Assembly (NCBI GenBank): GCA_031459765.1
Contig: JAVKHY010000001.1
Location: 372,050 to 436,049 of the forward strand
Reading direction: 5' to 3'
From: Armatimonadota bacterium
Lineage (GTDB): Bacteria; Sysuimicrobiota; Sysuimicrobiia; Sysuimicrobiales; Kaftiobacteriaceae
DNA: 64,000 bases
A model generated the notes under the pieces. The model was not told where the DNA came from. It was given only the letters and a program-made list of their open reading frames with translations, and searched no databases. Positions 8,503 through 17,650 of the stretch are shown here, piece after piece. Position 1 is the stretch's first letter. The number at the start of each line of letters is the position of its first letter. The translations under genes were made by a program, and so were the position numbers.

Positions 8503-9231
8503 GTGGTGGGTGTGGATCGCCCCCTGCTCTCGCTGGTCCGGGTCACCAAGCGCTTCGGGGGCCTGGTGGCCGTCCGGGAACTGGACTGCACCGTGCAATC
8601 CGGCGAAGTCGTCGGCCTGATCGGTCCCAACGGGGCGGGCAAGACGACCGTGCTCAACATCATCTCCGGCGAGCAGCGGTGTGACTCCGGAAGGGTGTGG
8701 TTTCGAGGGCGGGAGACGACCGGGTACCCGCCCCACCGCATCTGCCGTCTGGGGATCGCCAGGACCTACCAGATTCCCCAGCCCTTTGCCAGCCTGACGG
8801 TTCGGCAGAACGTTTTGGTCGCCGCGACCTTCGGGGCCCGTCTGGCTCCGGTGGAGGCCGAGCGCGAGACCGCGCGGGTTCTCGATCTCGTTGAGCTCGC
8901 GGCCTGGCAGGAGGCGCGGGCGGGAGGGTTGCTGGGCGATGCGTTGAGGCGATTGGAACTGGCCAGGAGTCTTGCCGCCAGGCCCAGCCTGATCCTGTTG
9001 GACGAGGTGGGGGCCGGTCTGACCGAGCCGGAGATCGCAAAGTTCCTGGCCATCCTCAAACGAGTGCGTGATGCGGGCGTGACCATCCTGCTGGTAGAGC
9101 ACGTCATGAGGGTGATCACGGACGCCGTGGACCGGGTGATTGTGATGGCTCAGGGCGCCAAGATCGCCGAGGGCACGCCGGCCGAGGTCATGCGCAGCCG
9201 CAGCGTGATGGAAGCCTACCTGGGACAGTAG
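8503..9231 (+). CDS. livG: Liv-type ABC ATPase LivG 1
   Basis: A 242-aa ATP-binding subunit. Walker A GPNGAGKTT is at about residue 41. The LivG-specific insertion PHRICRLGIARTYQIPQPF follows. Walker B is LILLDEVGAGL, and the switch His is in LLVEHVMRVI. The ABC signature is degenerate: where LSYGQ or LSGGQ is expected the sequence reads LLGDALRRLELARSL. ATP binding across the dimer may therefore be asymmetric, relying on the canonical signature of its LivF partner. GTG 8503 is used, and GTG 8512 (MDRPLLSLV) is an equally plausible start. It is 34 nt after the binding protein and 14 nt before livF. Confidence 0.88.
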   Translation: MVGVDRPLLSLVRVTKRFGGLVAVRELDCTVQSGEVVGLIGPNGAGKTTVLNIISGEQRCDSGRVWFRGRETTGYPPHRICRLGIARTYQIPQPFASLTVRQNVLVAATFGARLAPVEAERETARVLDLVELAAWQEARAGGLLGDALRRLELARSLAARPSLILLDEVGAGLTEPEIAKFLAILKRVRDAGVTILLVEHVMRVITDAVDRVIVMAQGAKIAEGTPAEVMRSRSVMEAYLGQ

Positions 9232-9245
9232 CGGGGAGCCGCCCG

Positions 9246-9977
9246 ATGGCCGGGGGACAACCTCAAACCACACTGCTCAAAGTCAGCGAGATCGACGTCC
9301 TCTACGGCTCCTTCCAGGCGTTGTGGGGCGTATCCCTGGAGGTGAGGGCCGGGGAGATGGTCGCCCTCGTCGGTGCCAACTCCTCGGGCAAATCGACGCT
9401 GCTGAACGCGATCTCGGGGTTTCTGCGCCCGGCCCGGGGCCGCATCGAGTTCGAGGGCAGGGACATCACCCGGGACGACCCCTGGCGCACGGTCGATCTC
9501 GGTATCGCCCATGTCCCGGAGGGACGGCGCCTGTTTCCCGACCTCACCGTGCTGGACAATCTCATCCTGGGGTCCTACAGCGCCAGGGCCAGAGCGCGGA
9601 GGGCGGCCAATCTGGACGCCGTCTTCACCCTCTTCCCCAGGCTGGCCCAGCGCAGGCACCAGGTTGCCAAGACCCTCAGCGGAGGGGAGCAGCAGATGCT
9701 GGCGCTGGGGCGCGGTTTGATGTCCGCTCCGGCGTTGCTGCTCCTGGACGAGATGTCCCTGGGTCTCGCGCCGGTCGTCGTCGGTGAGCTGTATCGGACG
9801 CTGCAGCAGATCAGGGCCGCGGGCGTGGCCATCCTCTTCGTCGAACAGAACGTGAAGCAGAGTCTTGGGCAGGCCGACCGGGCGTACATTCTGGAGAAGG
9901 GACGCATCGTCCTGAGCGGGGAGGCGGCGGTCCTCCGAGAAACGGAAGAGGTCAAGCGGGCCTATTTCGGTGTGTGA
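9246..9977 (+). CDS. livF: Liv-type ABC ATPase LivF 1
   Basis: A 243-aa ATP-binding subunit. Walker A is GANSSGKST, a small variation on the usual GANGAGKST. The LivF element IAHVPEGRRLFPDLTVLDNL follows. The canonical signature is LSGGEQQMLALGRGL, Walker B is LLLLDEMSLGLAP, and FVEQNVKQSL carries the switch region, with Gln in place of His as is normal in LivF. It pairs with the LivG encoded just upstream to drive the LivH/LivM channel. An ATG at 9246 after GGGGAGCC supports the start. It is part of the same operon, 22 nt before livH. Confidence 0.9.
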   Translation: MAGGQPQTTLLKVSEIDVLYGSFQALWGVSLEVRAGEMVALVGANSSGKSTLLNAISGFLRPARGRIEFEGRDITRDDPWRTVDLGIAHVPEGRRLFPDLTVLDNLILGSYSARARARRAANLDAVFTLFPRLAQRRHQVAKTLSGGEQQMLALGRGLMSAPALLLLDEMSLGLAPVVVGELYRTLQQIRAAGVAILFVEQNVKQSLGQADRAYILEKGRIVLSGEAAVLRETEEVKRAYFGV

Positions 9978-9999
9978 CCGCCCCAACGGGTACTGAGCG

Positions 10000-10869
10000 A
10001 TGAGTGCAGCCGTACCCTGGGACCTGGTCGCGCCCATGATCATGGGCGCTCTTTTGGGCGGACTCTACGCCCTGGTCGCCCTGGGCCTGTCTCTGGTCTT
10101 CGGTGTGATGAAGCTCATCAACGTGGCCCACGGCGACTTCGTGGTGTTGGGCAGCTACGCCGCCTATGCCGGGATGTCCCTGGGCCTGGATCCCATCCTC
10201 AGTCTCCTCGTGGGCGTCCCCGCCTTCGGGGTGTTGGGTTTTTTGTTGTACCGGTTCCTGATGCACCGCGCCTCCGGGATCTCGGCGGAGGCCCCGCTGA
10301 TCGTGGCCTTCGGCCTTTCCATCGTCCTGCAGAATGCGATCCAGATCGCCTGGTCCCCGTTGTCCAGAGGGCTGACGACGTCCTACATCCTGGTCAGCCT
10401 CAGGTTCGGGTCTGCCGACATTCCTCTGGTCTACCTGCTCGATCTCGTCGCCGCGCTCATCGTCATGGCCGCGCTGGACGGATTCCTCCGCCGGACCTAC
10501 CTGGGGAGGGCGGTCACCGCCGCCTCGCAGGATGCCAGGGCCGCGCAGCTCGTGGGCATCAACACCGACACCATCCACGCGCTGGCCTTTGCCATCGCCA
10601 CGGCCACCGCCGCCATCGCCGGTGTCTTCCTCGGGTTGACCTATCCCTTCACCCCGTCGTCGGGCGTGGCCTACCTGATCATCGCCTTTGGGGTCGTGAT
10701 CATCGGCGGCCTGGGCAGTATGCTAGGCACGTTCCTGGGAGGGATCATCCTGGGGCTGGCCCAGTCGCTGGGGGGCCACTTCTTCGGCGCCGCAGCGCAG
10801 ATGCTGCCCGTCTACCTCACGGTGCTCGTGTTGCTGGCCCTGAGGCCGCAGGGACTCTTTGGTCGCTAG
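10000..10869 (+). CDS. livH: Liv-type ABC permease LivH 1
   Basis: A 289-aa inner-membrane permease with about eight hydrophobic segments. Family hallmarks are ALLGGLYALVALGLSLVFGV, MKLINVAHGDFVVLGSYAAY, and the late coupling region RRTYLGRAVTAASQDARAAQLVGI with IAFGVVIIGGLGSMLGTFLGG. This is the LivH half of the heterodimeric channel. Its end overlaps the livM reading frame, as often in Liv operons, ensuring a balanced supply of the two subunits. Confidence 0.92.
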   Translation: MSAAVPWDLVAPMIMGALLGGLYALVALGLSLVFGVMKLINVAHGDFVVLGSYAAYAGMSLGLDPILSLLVGVPAFGVLGFLLYRFLMHRASGISAEAPLIVAFGLSIVLQNAIQIAWSPLSRGLTTSYILVSLRFGSADIPLVYLLDLVAALIVMAALDGFLRRTYLGRAVTAASQDARAAQLVGINTDTIHALAFAIATATAAIAGVFLGLTYPFTPSSGVAYLIIAFGVVIIGGLGSMLGTFLGGIILGLAQSLGGHFFGAAAQMLPVYLTVLVLLALRPQGLFGR

Positions 10870-11866
10870 GGTGAGGATGAAGGCTGGTGTCCGACCCCGC
10901 GGGGTCGAAGCGGCAGCGTTCCTGGCAGGGGCGGTCGCCCTGGCCGCGCTGCCCCTGGCCGGCGTCCCCCGAAGCTGGCTCCTCTACCTGGTGTACTTCT
11001 CCCTCTACCTGGCCATGGCCAACATGTGGAACCTGCTGGCCGGCTACTCCGGTCTCGTCTCACTCTGCCAGCCGGCCTTCATCGGGCTGGCCGGGTACAC
11101 CCTCGCCGTGGTGACCTGGGTCAATCTGCCGTTCTCTCTGGGGATCGTCGGCGGGGGCGCAATCGCGGCGCTTTTCGCCCTCGTGATCTCCGTCCCGGTC
11201 TTTCGGCTGCGGGGGATGTACTTCGCCATCGGCACGCTGGTCATCCCGGAAGCGCTGCGGACCGTTTTCTTGCTCTGGAAGCCCGTGGGGGGGGAGCTCC
11301 AGGGGCGGGGCGCGGGCTACGTGATCAAGGGCATCGCCGGGGTATCCATGACGGAACTCTACTGGCTCGCCCTCGCCGTCGGGGTGGCTTCGGTTTTCCT
11401 GATGCGCCGCCTCCTGAGGTCGCGATTCGGATTGGGTCTCTGGGCGATTCGCGACAACGAGAGGACGGCGGCCAGCGCCGGGGTGCCCGTCTTCCAGCTG
11501 AAGCTGTACGCTTTCATCGTGGCCGCCTTCATCACCGGGCTGGCCGGCGCCATCTTCTACGTGTACCAGGGGTACGTGGAGCCCACCAGCGCCTTCGGCG
11601 TGCGGTGGACGATGATCGTGATCCTGTGCACCGTGATCGGCGGCATGGGTACCGAGGGGGGCCCCCTGGCCGGGACGCTCATCGTCCTGTTCTTGAATTT
11701 CCTTCTGGCCAGATATGGAGGAGTGAGCCTGCTCATCCAGGGCGCGGTGCTGGTGGGGATCATGCTTCTGGCGCCGCGGGGAGTGATGGGGGTTGTCGGT
11801 CAGCTGCGGGCTGCGCAGCGCCTGTCACCTCCGAATGGTCAGGGTTCCCTTCCCCGGGAGACCTAG
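10859..11866 (+). CDS. livM: Liv-type ABC permease LivM 1
   Basis: A 335-aa inner-membrane permease. LivM landmarks are NMWNLLAGYSGLVSLCQPAF, FRLRGMYFAIGTLVIPEALR, SRFGLGLWAIRDNERTAASAGV and the C-terminal GGMGTEGGPLAGT. About nine hydrophobic segments are visible. The start is uncertain. TTG 10859 overlaps livH by 11 nt, while GTG 10871 and ATG 10877 lie just behind the livH stop. The stop codon overlaps the stop of the convergent lipoprotein gene through a shared CTAG, so there is no room for a dedicated terminator between them. Confidence 0.9.
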   Translation: MVARVRMKAGVRPRGVEAAAFLAGAVALAALPLAGVPRSWLLYLVYFSLYLAMANMWNLLAGYSGLVSLCQPAFIGLAGYTLAVVTWVNLPFSLGIVGGGAIAALFALVISVPVFRLRGMYFAIGTLVIPEALRTVFLLWKPVGGELQGRGAGYVIKGIAGVSMTELYWLALAVGVASVFLMRRLLRSRFGLGLWAIRDNERTAASAGVPVFQLKLYAFIVAAFITGLAGAIFYVYQGYVEPTSAFGVRWTMIVILCTVIGGMGTEGGPLAGTLIVLFLNFLLARYGGVSLLIQGAVLVGIMLLAPRGVMGVVGQLRAAQRLSPPNGQGSLPRET

Positions 11867-14754
11867 CGCGGCATGAGGACGAACCGGTCGCCCCGGAGGG
11901 AGATCGCGAACACGGCGGTCTGGTCGGCGACGACCGTGACGTTCGCCGTCAGTGTATCGTCGGCCGCCTGGACGACGACCTTGTAGCGTCCGGGTGGCAG
12001 CTCGTCGCCGAGGTCTCCGGCCTCGCCTTGGGCCACGACACGTCCGGCGGTGTCGAAGATCTTGTACGGGAACCGGTCGGTGGTGGCCAGCCGCAGCGCC
12101 CGGGCCAGCGCGGCGCCGCTCGGCGCGCTGTAGTAGCGCCCTCCGGTGGCCCCGGCGAACGTCGCGAGCTGACGCTCGGCCTGCTGCCCTTTCAACGTGA
12201 AGCCCACAATGTTCAAGGTGACGTCGAGGCCGGCGGCTTTCATCTGGGCCGCCGCCTTTGCCGGGTCGCCCCGGCAGGACTCCTCTCCGTCGGTGATCAG
12301 GACAATGAATCCGCCGCCGAGCGGCCTGAGGTCGGCCGCCGCCTGGAGCGCCGAGTAAACTAGCGGCGTTTCTCCTCGCGGGCGGAGGGAGGTCAGGGCG
12401 GAGAGGAACCGGGTCCGATCCAGCCTGCTGATGGGCACCATGAGTTCGCTGTCCCGGCAGGTCTGCGGGGACGTGGAGGGCAGTCGGTGTCCGTAGACGC
12501 GCAGGCCGACGTTGAAGTCGTCCGGCAGTCTGGCCACGACGCTCCTGAGGACGGTGAGCGCGGTTTGCCAGCGGGTGCTGGTTCCCAGCCGCGCGTTCAT
12601 CGAACCGGAGACGTCCAGGACGATTTCAAGGTTACGCCGGACCGGTCCGACGCGGCGGAGCGCACTGGTTACCTGGATCCGCCCCGTCAGTGCGGCGGTG
12701 ATCTGCTCCGGCCCCCCGGCGAGACAGATGGCGGCCCACATGGTGTGGGCGAAGTCGGATTCGCCGGCGGTATTCATGCGCGGCCAGGCGCCGATCGGTT
12801 TCTGGTGGGCGAGCAGGAAGCGTACTGCCTTCTGGAGCGGCGGGCTCCCTATGTCTCCCCCGGCATCGCGCAGCGCGCAGAGGGCCTGGCCTGTGGCGAA
12901 GGCGTTTGAGCCACTCTGTGTGCCGGCCTCTTTCCACCCACCGTCCGCAGCCTGCTCGGTCACCAGTTCCTGCGCGAGAGCGGCGGCGGCGCGCCGCTGC
13001 TCCGGATTGCCCAGGCGGGACAGCGCCATGATCTTGAATGCTTTGTCCTGGGTGGTCTGGGTGGCGGCGTCGGCGATCCACGCCACCGCGCAGTCGGCGG
13101 CCCGCCTGAACTGCGGATCACCGGTCTCCGCGGCCGCGCGGGCGAATGCCGCCGCGCTGTTTGCCGTGGTCAATATCGACCCCTGGTTGATCGGCGGCCG
13201 CACATTGTCTATCGTGATCTCGCCGGCCGGCTGCTGCCGTGGGAGCAGCCAGCGCAGGGCTTTGAGCAAGGTGGCGTCCTCGCGGACGCTGGCGAATTGA
13301 TCGACGGCGGTCAGCCCGACGGCGGCGAACTGCGTGGCGGTCACCTGGCCGTCGTTGTGGTAGCTCCCGTCGGGATTCTGGCGCTCGCGTGTGAGCTGGA
13401 TCAGCTGCTGGTAGGCGTCCTCGTTGATGATGTAGTCGTTGGCCCGGGCCTCCGCGAGGCCCATGATCACCTGCCCCTGGACGTGGCAGCCGAAACACTT
13501 GTGCGTCCGCTGCCAGCTCACCGATTGAGACTGCAGCCATTCCAGGCCGGCCTGCGCCGCCTGCCTGCTCGTACGCCTCCAGTGGCGCTGCGCCGCGGCG
13601 TGGCTGAGGTAGCGCGGGTCGATCGGTACGTGGTCACGATCCCCGGGCCCTTTCCACAGTAGAGAGAGTCTGCCCCTCGGGACCTCCTCCACGGTGCCCA
13701 GTCGTATGGTGTGCGGGGAGGAATCGAGCGTGAGAGTTCTCTCGTCTGCCGGCGCCTGCATGGGATGCGGCAGAATCAACCGACCGTCGATGTACAGGAA
13801 CGAGACGCCGTCGCCCAGGAACAGAAACTCGTAGCGGCCGGACGTGGGCGGGGTCAGCAATCCCTCCCACTCTATCCAGAACTTGTTTTCGATGAGGGGC
13901 GTCACCGGCGGCGTGTTCCACTCGAGCGCGAACGTTTGGGCAAGGCCGGTCTTCCTCATGCTGTTGTACGTGTGGTCGGCGAAGAGGCGAATCACCAGGC
14001 CGGGGTGGACGGCGCCGATCGCGGTGACGACAAACTCGGCGCCCCGCGTGGCGCCTGAGCGCGCGGTGATCTCGACACGGTAGCGCCCGGCCTTCCACCC
14101 ACCCGCCGGGCGGACCAGCGACGCCGCTCCCTCGGTGTCCCGGTCCACAGCGGCCGACGAGGTGGACATCACCGTCCCCGGCGCAACCCCCTCGACCTTT
14201 AGCGCAATCCACTTCACCTGCACCTCGCTGCGGGCGCTCACCTCTGCGACCTTCCACACCGCGTAGACGGCGGGCGCCGTCGCCGGCACCGCATAGACGG
14301 GACGCACTCCCGCCGCATCGAGCGCGACGACGGCCCGTGCGATGCGCATCCCCCGGGGCGGTGCGGGCTGCGCCAGCGGAGAACCGGACGGCGGCGTGAG
14401 ACACGCCCGGGATGCGGCGGAGGAAGCCGGGCCGGCGGGCGCAGCCGCTGCAGGTGCCGACGGCAAGGACCGCGTGGCGGATGACTGCGCGCCGGCGGCC
14501 GCAGGCGGAGCGGGCGACTGCCCTTGCGCTCCCGCCTCCTCACCGGCTGGAGGGGGTGCGACGGCCGAGGGTTCCCCGGGAGCATCCGGAGGCCGCGGAG
14601 CGGCGGCCGGGGCGGGGCGAGCTGGACTCTCGCCGGAGGGAGGCCGGGCAGGTGACTGGCATCCGGCGGCGGCGATGGCCAGCGCCAGGCTCAGGACCAG
14701 CCCGGCCCGCAGCGCGCCCGCGCTAGAGCGGGATCCCCGCTGACTTCCGGTCAC
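11863..14754 (-). CDS. PA14 / prenyltransferase-fold / vWA lipoprotein with a CxxCH motif
   Basis: A 963-aa predicted lipoprotein. GTG 14754 gives a signal peptide with lipobox AAAGC (Cys32), followed by about 110 residues rich in Ala and Pro as a linker. Residues about 245-375 resemble a PA14 domain (WEGLLTPPTSGRYEFLFLGD, YIDGRLIL). Residues about 385-690 are alpha/alpha repeats like those of prenyltransferase/squalene-cyclase folds (RQNPDGSYHN, AFKIMALSRLGN, QAADGGWKEAG). CFGCH at 420-424 is a c-type heme-like motif. From about 710 comes a von Willebrand A domain with MIDAS DVSGS at 714-718 and ITDGEESC. A small beta domain ends the protein. It is the last gene of the eight-gene operon. Its function is unknown; surface binding or scaffolding is likely. 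Confidence 0.72.
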   Translation of the reverse strand: MTGSQRGSRSSAGALRAGLVLSLALAIAAAGCQSPARPPSGESPARPAPAAAPRPPDAPGEPSAVAPPPAGEEAGAQGQSPAPPAAAGAQSSATRSLPSAPAAAAPAGPASSAASRACLTPPSGSPLAQPAPPRGMRIARAVVALDAAGVRPVYAVPATAPAVYAVWKVAEVSARSEVQVKWIALKVEGVAPGTVMSTSSAAVDRDTEGAASLVRPAGGWKAGRYRVEITARSGATRGAEFVVTAIGAVHPGLVIRLFADHTYNSMRKTGLAQTFALEWNTPPVTPLIENKFWIEWEGLLTPPTSGRYEFLFLGDGVSFLYIDGRLILPHPMQAPADERTLTLDSSPHTIRLGTVEEVPRGRLSLLWKGPGDRDHVPIDPRYLSHAAAQRHWRRTSRQAAQAGLEWLQSQSVSWQRTHKCFGCHVQGQVIMGLAEARANDYIINEDAYQQLIQLTRERQNPDGSYHNDGQVTATQFAAVGLTAVDQFASVREDATLLKALRWLLPRQQPAGEITIDNVRPPINQGSILTTANSAAAFARAAAETGDPQFRRAADCAVAWIADAATQTTQDKAFKIMALSRLGNPEQRRAAAALAQELVTEQAADGGWKEAGTQSGSNAFATGQALCALRDAGGDIGSPPLQKAVRFLLAHQKPIGAWPRMNTAGESDFAHTMWAAICLAGGPEQITAALTGRIQVTSALRRVGPVRRNLEIVLDVSGSMNARLGTSTRWQTALTVLRSVVARLPDDFNVGLRVYGHRLPSTSPQTCRDSELMVPISRLDRTRFLSALTSLRPRGETPLVYSALQAAADLRPLGGGFIVLITDGEESCRGDPAKAAAQMKAAGLDVTLNIVGFTLKGQQAERQLATFAGATGGRYYSAPSGAALARALRLATTDRFPYKIFDTAGRVVAQGEAGDLGDELPPGRYKVVVQAADDTLTANVTVVADQTAVFAISLRGDRFVLMPR

Positions 14755-14776
14755 CGCGGGCCCCGGCGGCGGATGA

Positions 14777-15121
14777 TCACGCCGCGTATCGCTTCGCGTA
14801 CATGCTGACGAACGGGATGGTGAACGTCCTGCCGTTGTACGCCTGGACCGCATAGTAGATCGACAGGATCAGCCAGGCCAGCCAGAAGATGGGCGCCGTG
14901 AACAGGAAGATGAGCCATCCCAGAAACGGGATGCGCACGAAGATCTGCAGCGCCACCCAGACGATAAACCAGGCGATCCCCCAGAACAGCGCGGTCCACC
15001 CGTGGAGCCGCATGAAGGGATCTTTCTTCATGTCGGTGACGACGATGATGAGAGCGATGATCCAGATCGGATACCCCAGCGCGGCCAGCAGGCGATTCTC
15101 GTTGCCTTTGGTCTCTTCCAT
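14777..15121 (-). CDS. DUF4870-like small membrane protein
   Basis: A 114-aa protein with three or four hydrophobic segments. It has LLAALGYPIWIIALIIVV at the N-terminus, a central LHGWTALFWGIAWFIVWVAL, and FLFTAPIFWLAWLILSIYYAV, ending in YNGRTFTIPFV. The pattern (LAALGY, the charged DMKKDPF loop, H in the second segment, and YNG before a final FxIP) is that of the DUF4870/Tic20-like family. A clear GAGGGGGG precedes the ATG. It lies between the two large lipoprotein genes and may anchor or assist them. No enzymatic role is known for the family. Confidence 0.7.
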   Translation of the reverse strand: MEETKGNENRLLAALGYPIWIIALIIVVTDMKKDPFMRLHGWTALFWGIAWFIVWVALQIFVRIPFLGWLIFLFTAPIFWLAWLILSIYYAVQAYNGRTFTIPFVSMYAKRYAA

Positions 15122-15217
15122 GGACGAACCCCCCTCGCTGTGTGATCGATGCCGGCGCCCCTCCGGGGGAGCCTTGGAGGCAGCCTTCCAGACCGGTGCC
15201 CTGACCTCCTGGGGATT

Positions 15218-17650
15218 TCACGGCCCCCAGGGCAGCGTCGGCATCTCCGGGATCGTATCCGAGAATCCTGGGAGCGTCGGCAGCTCAGGATGGGTGGGAG
15301 CGTAAGGGAGCGACGGTTCCCGCCATGTGAGGCGGGGATCGAAGCGGGGAGGGCCGCCTCCGGCCGGCGGTCCATAGATCGGGCCTCGTGGGGGCGCTGG
15401 GGCCGGTGCTCCGCCCGGGGGCCCTGGCGGAGAGCCTGCTCCGCCCGCGCCGCCTCCGGGTTGCGCGGACGACCCCCAACAGGCGATCGTCATCATTCCC
15501 AGTCCGACCGCGGCCGCCGTCGCTCCGCCCATCGCCATCTCGAGATCTCCGCCTCCTCCGCCGTCCGAGAACGCGCGATCGATCCCGACCTTGGCCACAT
15601 ACAGCCCCGCGGCGAGGATTGCCGCGCCGGCGACCACACATCCCAGTTCCTTGACCCGCTCGGCGTTGACGACCGCGATGGACCGGGTGGACGTGCCGTA
15701 CTCGGGCGCGGCCTGATGGCCGCCGTCTTCGGTGGCATCCTCGGTCCACCCCGTCCGCTGGTCGACGCTCCACCAGCCGAGCAACGACGTCCAGTCCTTC
15801 GGCCGGCCGTCCGGGATGACGGCCACCTGTCCCCGGCCGAGTACATCGGACACGCGGAGCCGTCCGTCGTCCGTGAAGAGCCCGCTCGGGATTTCTGCCG
15901 CGGTCTTGACCAGCCGCGCGGGCACCTTCTGCATGGCGGCCGTCTCGAAGAGCGCCCCGACGCTCCCGGAGGCCTGTGCCGTTCCGAGGAGCCATCGCTC
16001 GGCGGTGTGGTCCAGGACGCCGCTGGCGAGGTGGTCGTAGAACGGCCCGCGTCGTGTGAACGAGTCGTCCGGAGGCCTCAGCAGGCGGTAGCTCTTGAGC
16101 GTCAGGTCCATCGACAGAGAGGCGGCCGCCGGAGAGGCGCGGGGTTGCGCGCGTGCGACGACGATGGAGGGCGAGTCGATGTACCATAGCGGCCGCGGGG
16201 TGAGGAAGGACGAGGGGAGGGCTCCGCGGACCGCGTGGTAGGTTGAAGCGATCAGCGCAAGAAGACGGACGACGCCGGTTTCGCTCTGTGGATCGCCGAC
16301 CTCGGCGGCCATCGCCGAGAGCAGAGCCGGCGGCGTGGAGCCGGTGGCGATGCCGATGCCCAGGAACGCATCGAGGGAGGCGAGGATCACTTGGAGGCCC
16401 TCGGCGGAGAGGTCCTTCGGAGCGTTGCCGGACTGCCGCGCGGCCGGGCCGTCGACGTCGAACACGGTATAGGCCGCTGCCCGTTCTCCCGACGGTGTGA
16501 TGATGCGGAACTTGAGCCACTCTGCGTTGAGCCGATCGCCGCCTCCGCCGAACGGATTCAGCACGGGCGCCCGGGCCGGGCCCACGCCGATGAACACGGG
16601 CGACGGGAAAGATTCGCCGGTGAGGCGCGTCTCGCCAACCATTAGCACCGGGATCGACGCGTCGGGCTTGCGCTCGTGGAACATACCGATGGGCACTGCG
16701 GCCAGGTCCGCGGCGCGGACGGCGTGTCGAAGTACCGTCCTCACCTCTCGCCTGCCGTCCTGGAGCATCTCGACCTCCACGCTGATCTCGACGACGGGGA
16801 AAACAGCCGTGTCGAGCTCGTCTCTCACGAACTCGGCCGGGACGAGGCTGTGGCCGTAGGCAACTCCAGGGGAGGTGTCGAGGTCCAGCCAGCGGCCATC
16901 GCGCTCCACCTGCACCCAGACGTGCCGCCTGGCCTCCTCTACCGTCCTCGCCCAGGCGCCGGCATCACCCTCGGGTGGTCCGAACCGCGCCTGGGACAGG
17001 GCGTTCCCCAGGAGAAGGAAGTGCTGCAGGGCGCGCCGCGTGATGGTCATCAGGCCGGAGCCGCTCTTGAACGACGGCTCACGGGCCGGGAATGCGGCAC
17101 GTACGAGCTGTTCCGCCTGGGCCGGCGAGAGTGCTCCCTGAGCGAAGCGGACTCTGTGCCCGGCCGTCCGCAGCATCGCGGCCAGCAGCAGGGCACGATC
17201 GAGGGAGTTGCCGGCGCGGGCCAGCAGGGTTCCGCGCGGCCCGCGCACCGCGCCGGCGTATGGCTCATAGCGGATCTCCGCCTGCACGAAGCCGGCCAGC
17301 ACCGCCGGGTCCGTGCCGATCTTCGCCTGAGCAGCGCGGACATCCAGCCGCGAGTAGTCCAGCGAATCCCGCAGCCGGGCCCGCGTGTCCTCGTAGTCCT
17401 TTCTGGCTTTCCCAAGGTCTTGAGGCGACGCGTCCGGGGATGCCGCCGGAGTCGAGTTTGCAGGAGGAGCGGCGGGAACCCCGGGCGAGCCGACAGGGTT
17501 CGCCGGACCCCCCGGAAGCGCCGGGGGTTGTCCCGCGGGCGCGGGAGTCTGCGCAGCGGGACCGGCCGGCCGTGGGGTGCTCTGGGGACTGCATCCCTGC
17601 GCGATGAGCGCGAGGACGATCAGGAGAGACGCGACCGGCCCGGCCCTCAC
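15218..17650 (-). CDS. transglutaminase-like lipoprotein with altered active site
   Basis: An 810-aa predicted lipoprotein. GTG 17650 overlaps the upstream stop (GTGA) and gives a signal peptide with lipobox IAQGC (Cys20). A Pro/Ala-rich linker extends to about residue 65. Residues about 75-265 resemble a transglutaminase-like domain. It has GNSLDRALLLAAMLRTAGH (145-163), then RRHVWVQV with His243, then WLDLDTSPG with Asp256/258. The nucleophile position reads Ser149 where active members have Cys, so it is probably non-catalytic or altered. A hydrophobic stretch near residues 670-740 precedes a Gly/Pro-rich tail. It is in the secreted-protein operon. A binding or structural role is inferred. 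Confidence 0.6.
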   Translation of the reverse strand: MRAGPVASLLIVLALIAQGCSPQSTPRPAGPAAQTPAPAGQPPALPGGPANPVGSPGVPAAPPANSTPAASPDASPQDLGKARKDYEDTRARLRDSLDYSRLDVRAAQAKIGTDPAVLAGFVQAEIRYEPYAGAVRGPRGTLLARAGNSLDRALLLAAMLRTAGHRVRFAQGALSPAQAEQLVRAAFPAREPSFKSGSGLMTITRRALQHFLLLGNALSQARFGPPEGDAGAWARTVEEARRHVWVQVERDGRWLDLDTSPGVAYGHSLVPAEFVRDELDTAVFPVVEISVEVEMLQDGRREVRTVLRHAVRAADLAAVPIGMFHERKPDASIPVLMVGETRLTGESFPSPVFIGVGPARAPVLNPFGGGGDRLNAEWLKFRIITPSGERAAAYTVFDVDGPAARQSGNAPKDLSAEGLQVILASLDAFLGIGIATGSTPPALLSAMAAEVGDPQSETGVVRLLALIASTYHAVRGALPSSFLTPRPLWYIDSPSIVVARAQPRASPAAASLSMDLTLKSYRLLRPPDDSFTRRGPFYDHLASGVLDHTAERWLLGTAQASGSVGALFETAAMQKVPARLVKTAAEIPSGLFTDDGRLRVSDVLGRGQVAVIPDGRPKDWTSLLGWWSVDQRTGWTEDATEDGGHQAAPEYGTSTRSIAVVNAERVKELGCVVAGAAILAAGLYVAKVGIDRAFSDGGGGGDLEMAMGGATAAAVGLGMMTIACWGSSAQPGGGAGGAGSPPGPPGGAPAPAPPRGPIYGPPAGGGPPRFDPRLTWREPSLPYAPTHPELPTLPGFSDTIPEMPTLPWGP

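Noticed and set aside
6987..8741. Long minus-strand open frame of 584 codons opposite the Liv binding-protein gene
   Set aside because: It is a GC-driven shadow: its translation is Arg/Gly/Asp-rich without motifs, while the plus strand encodes a clear binding protein.
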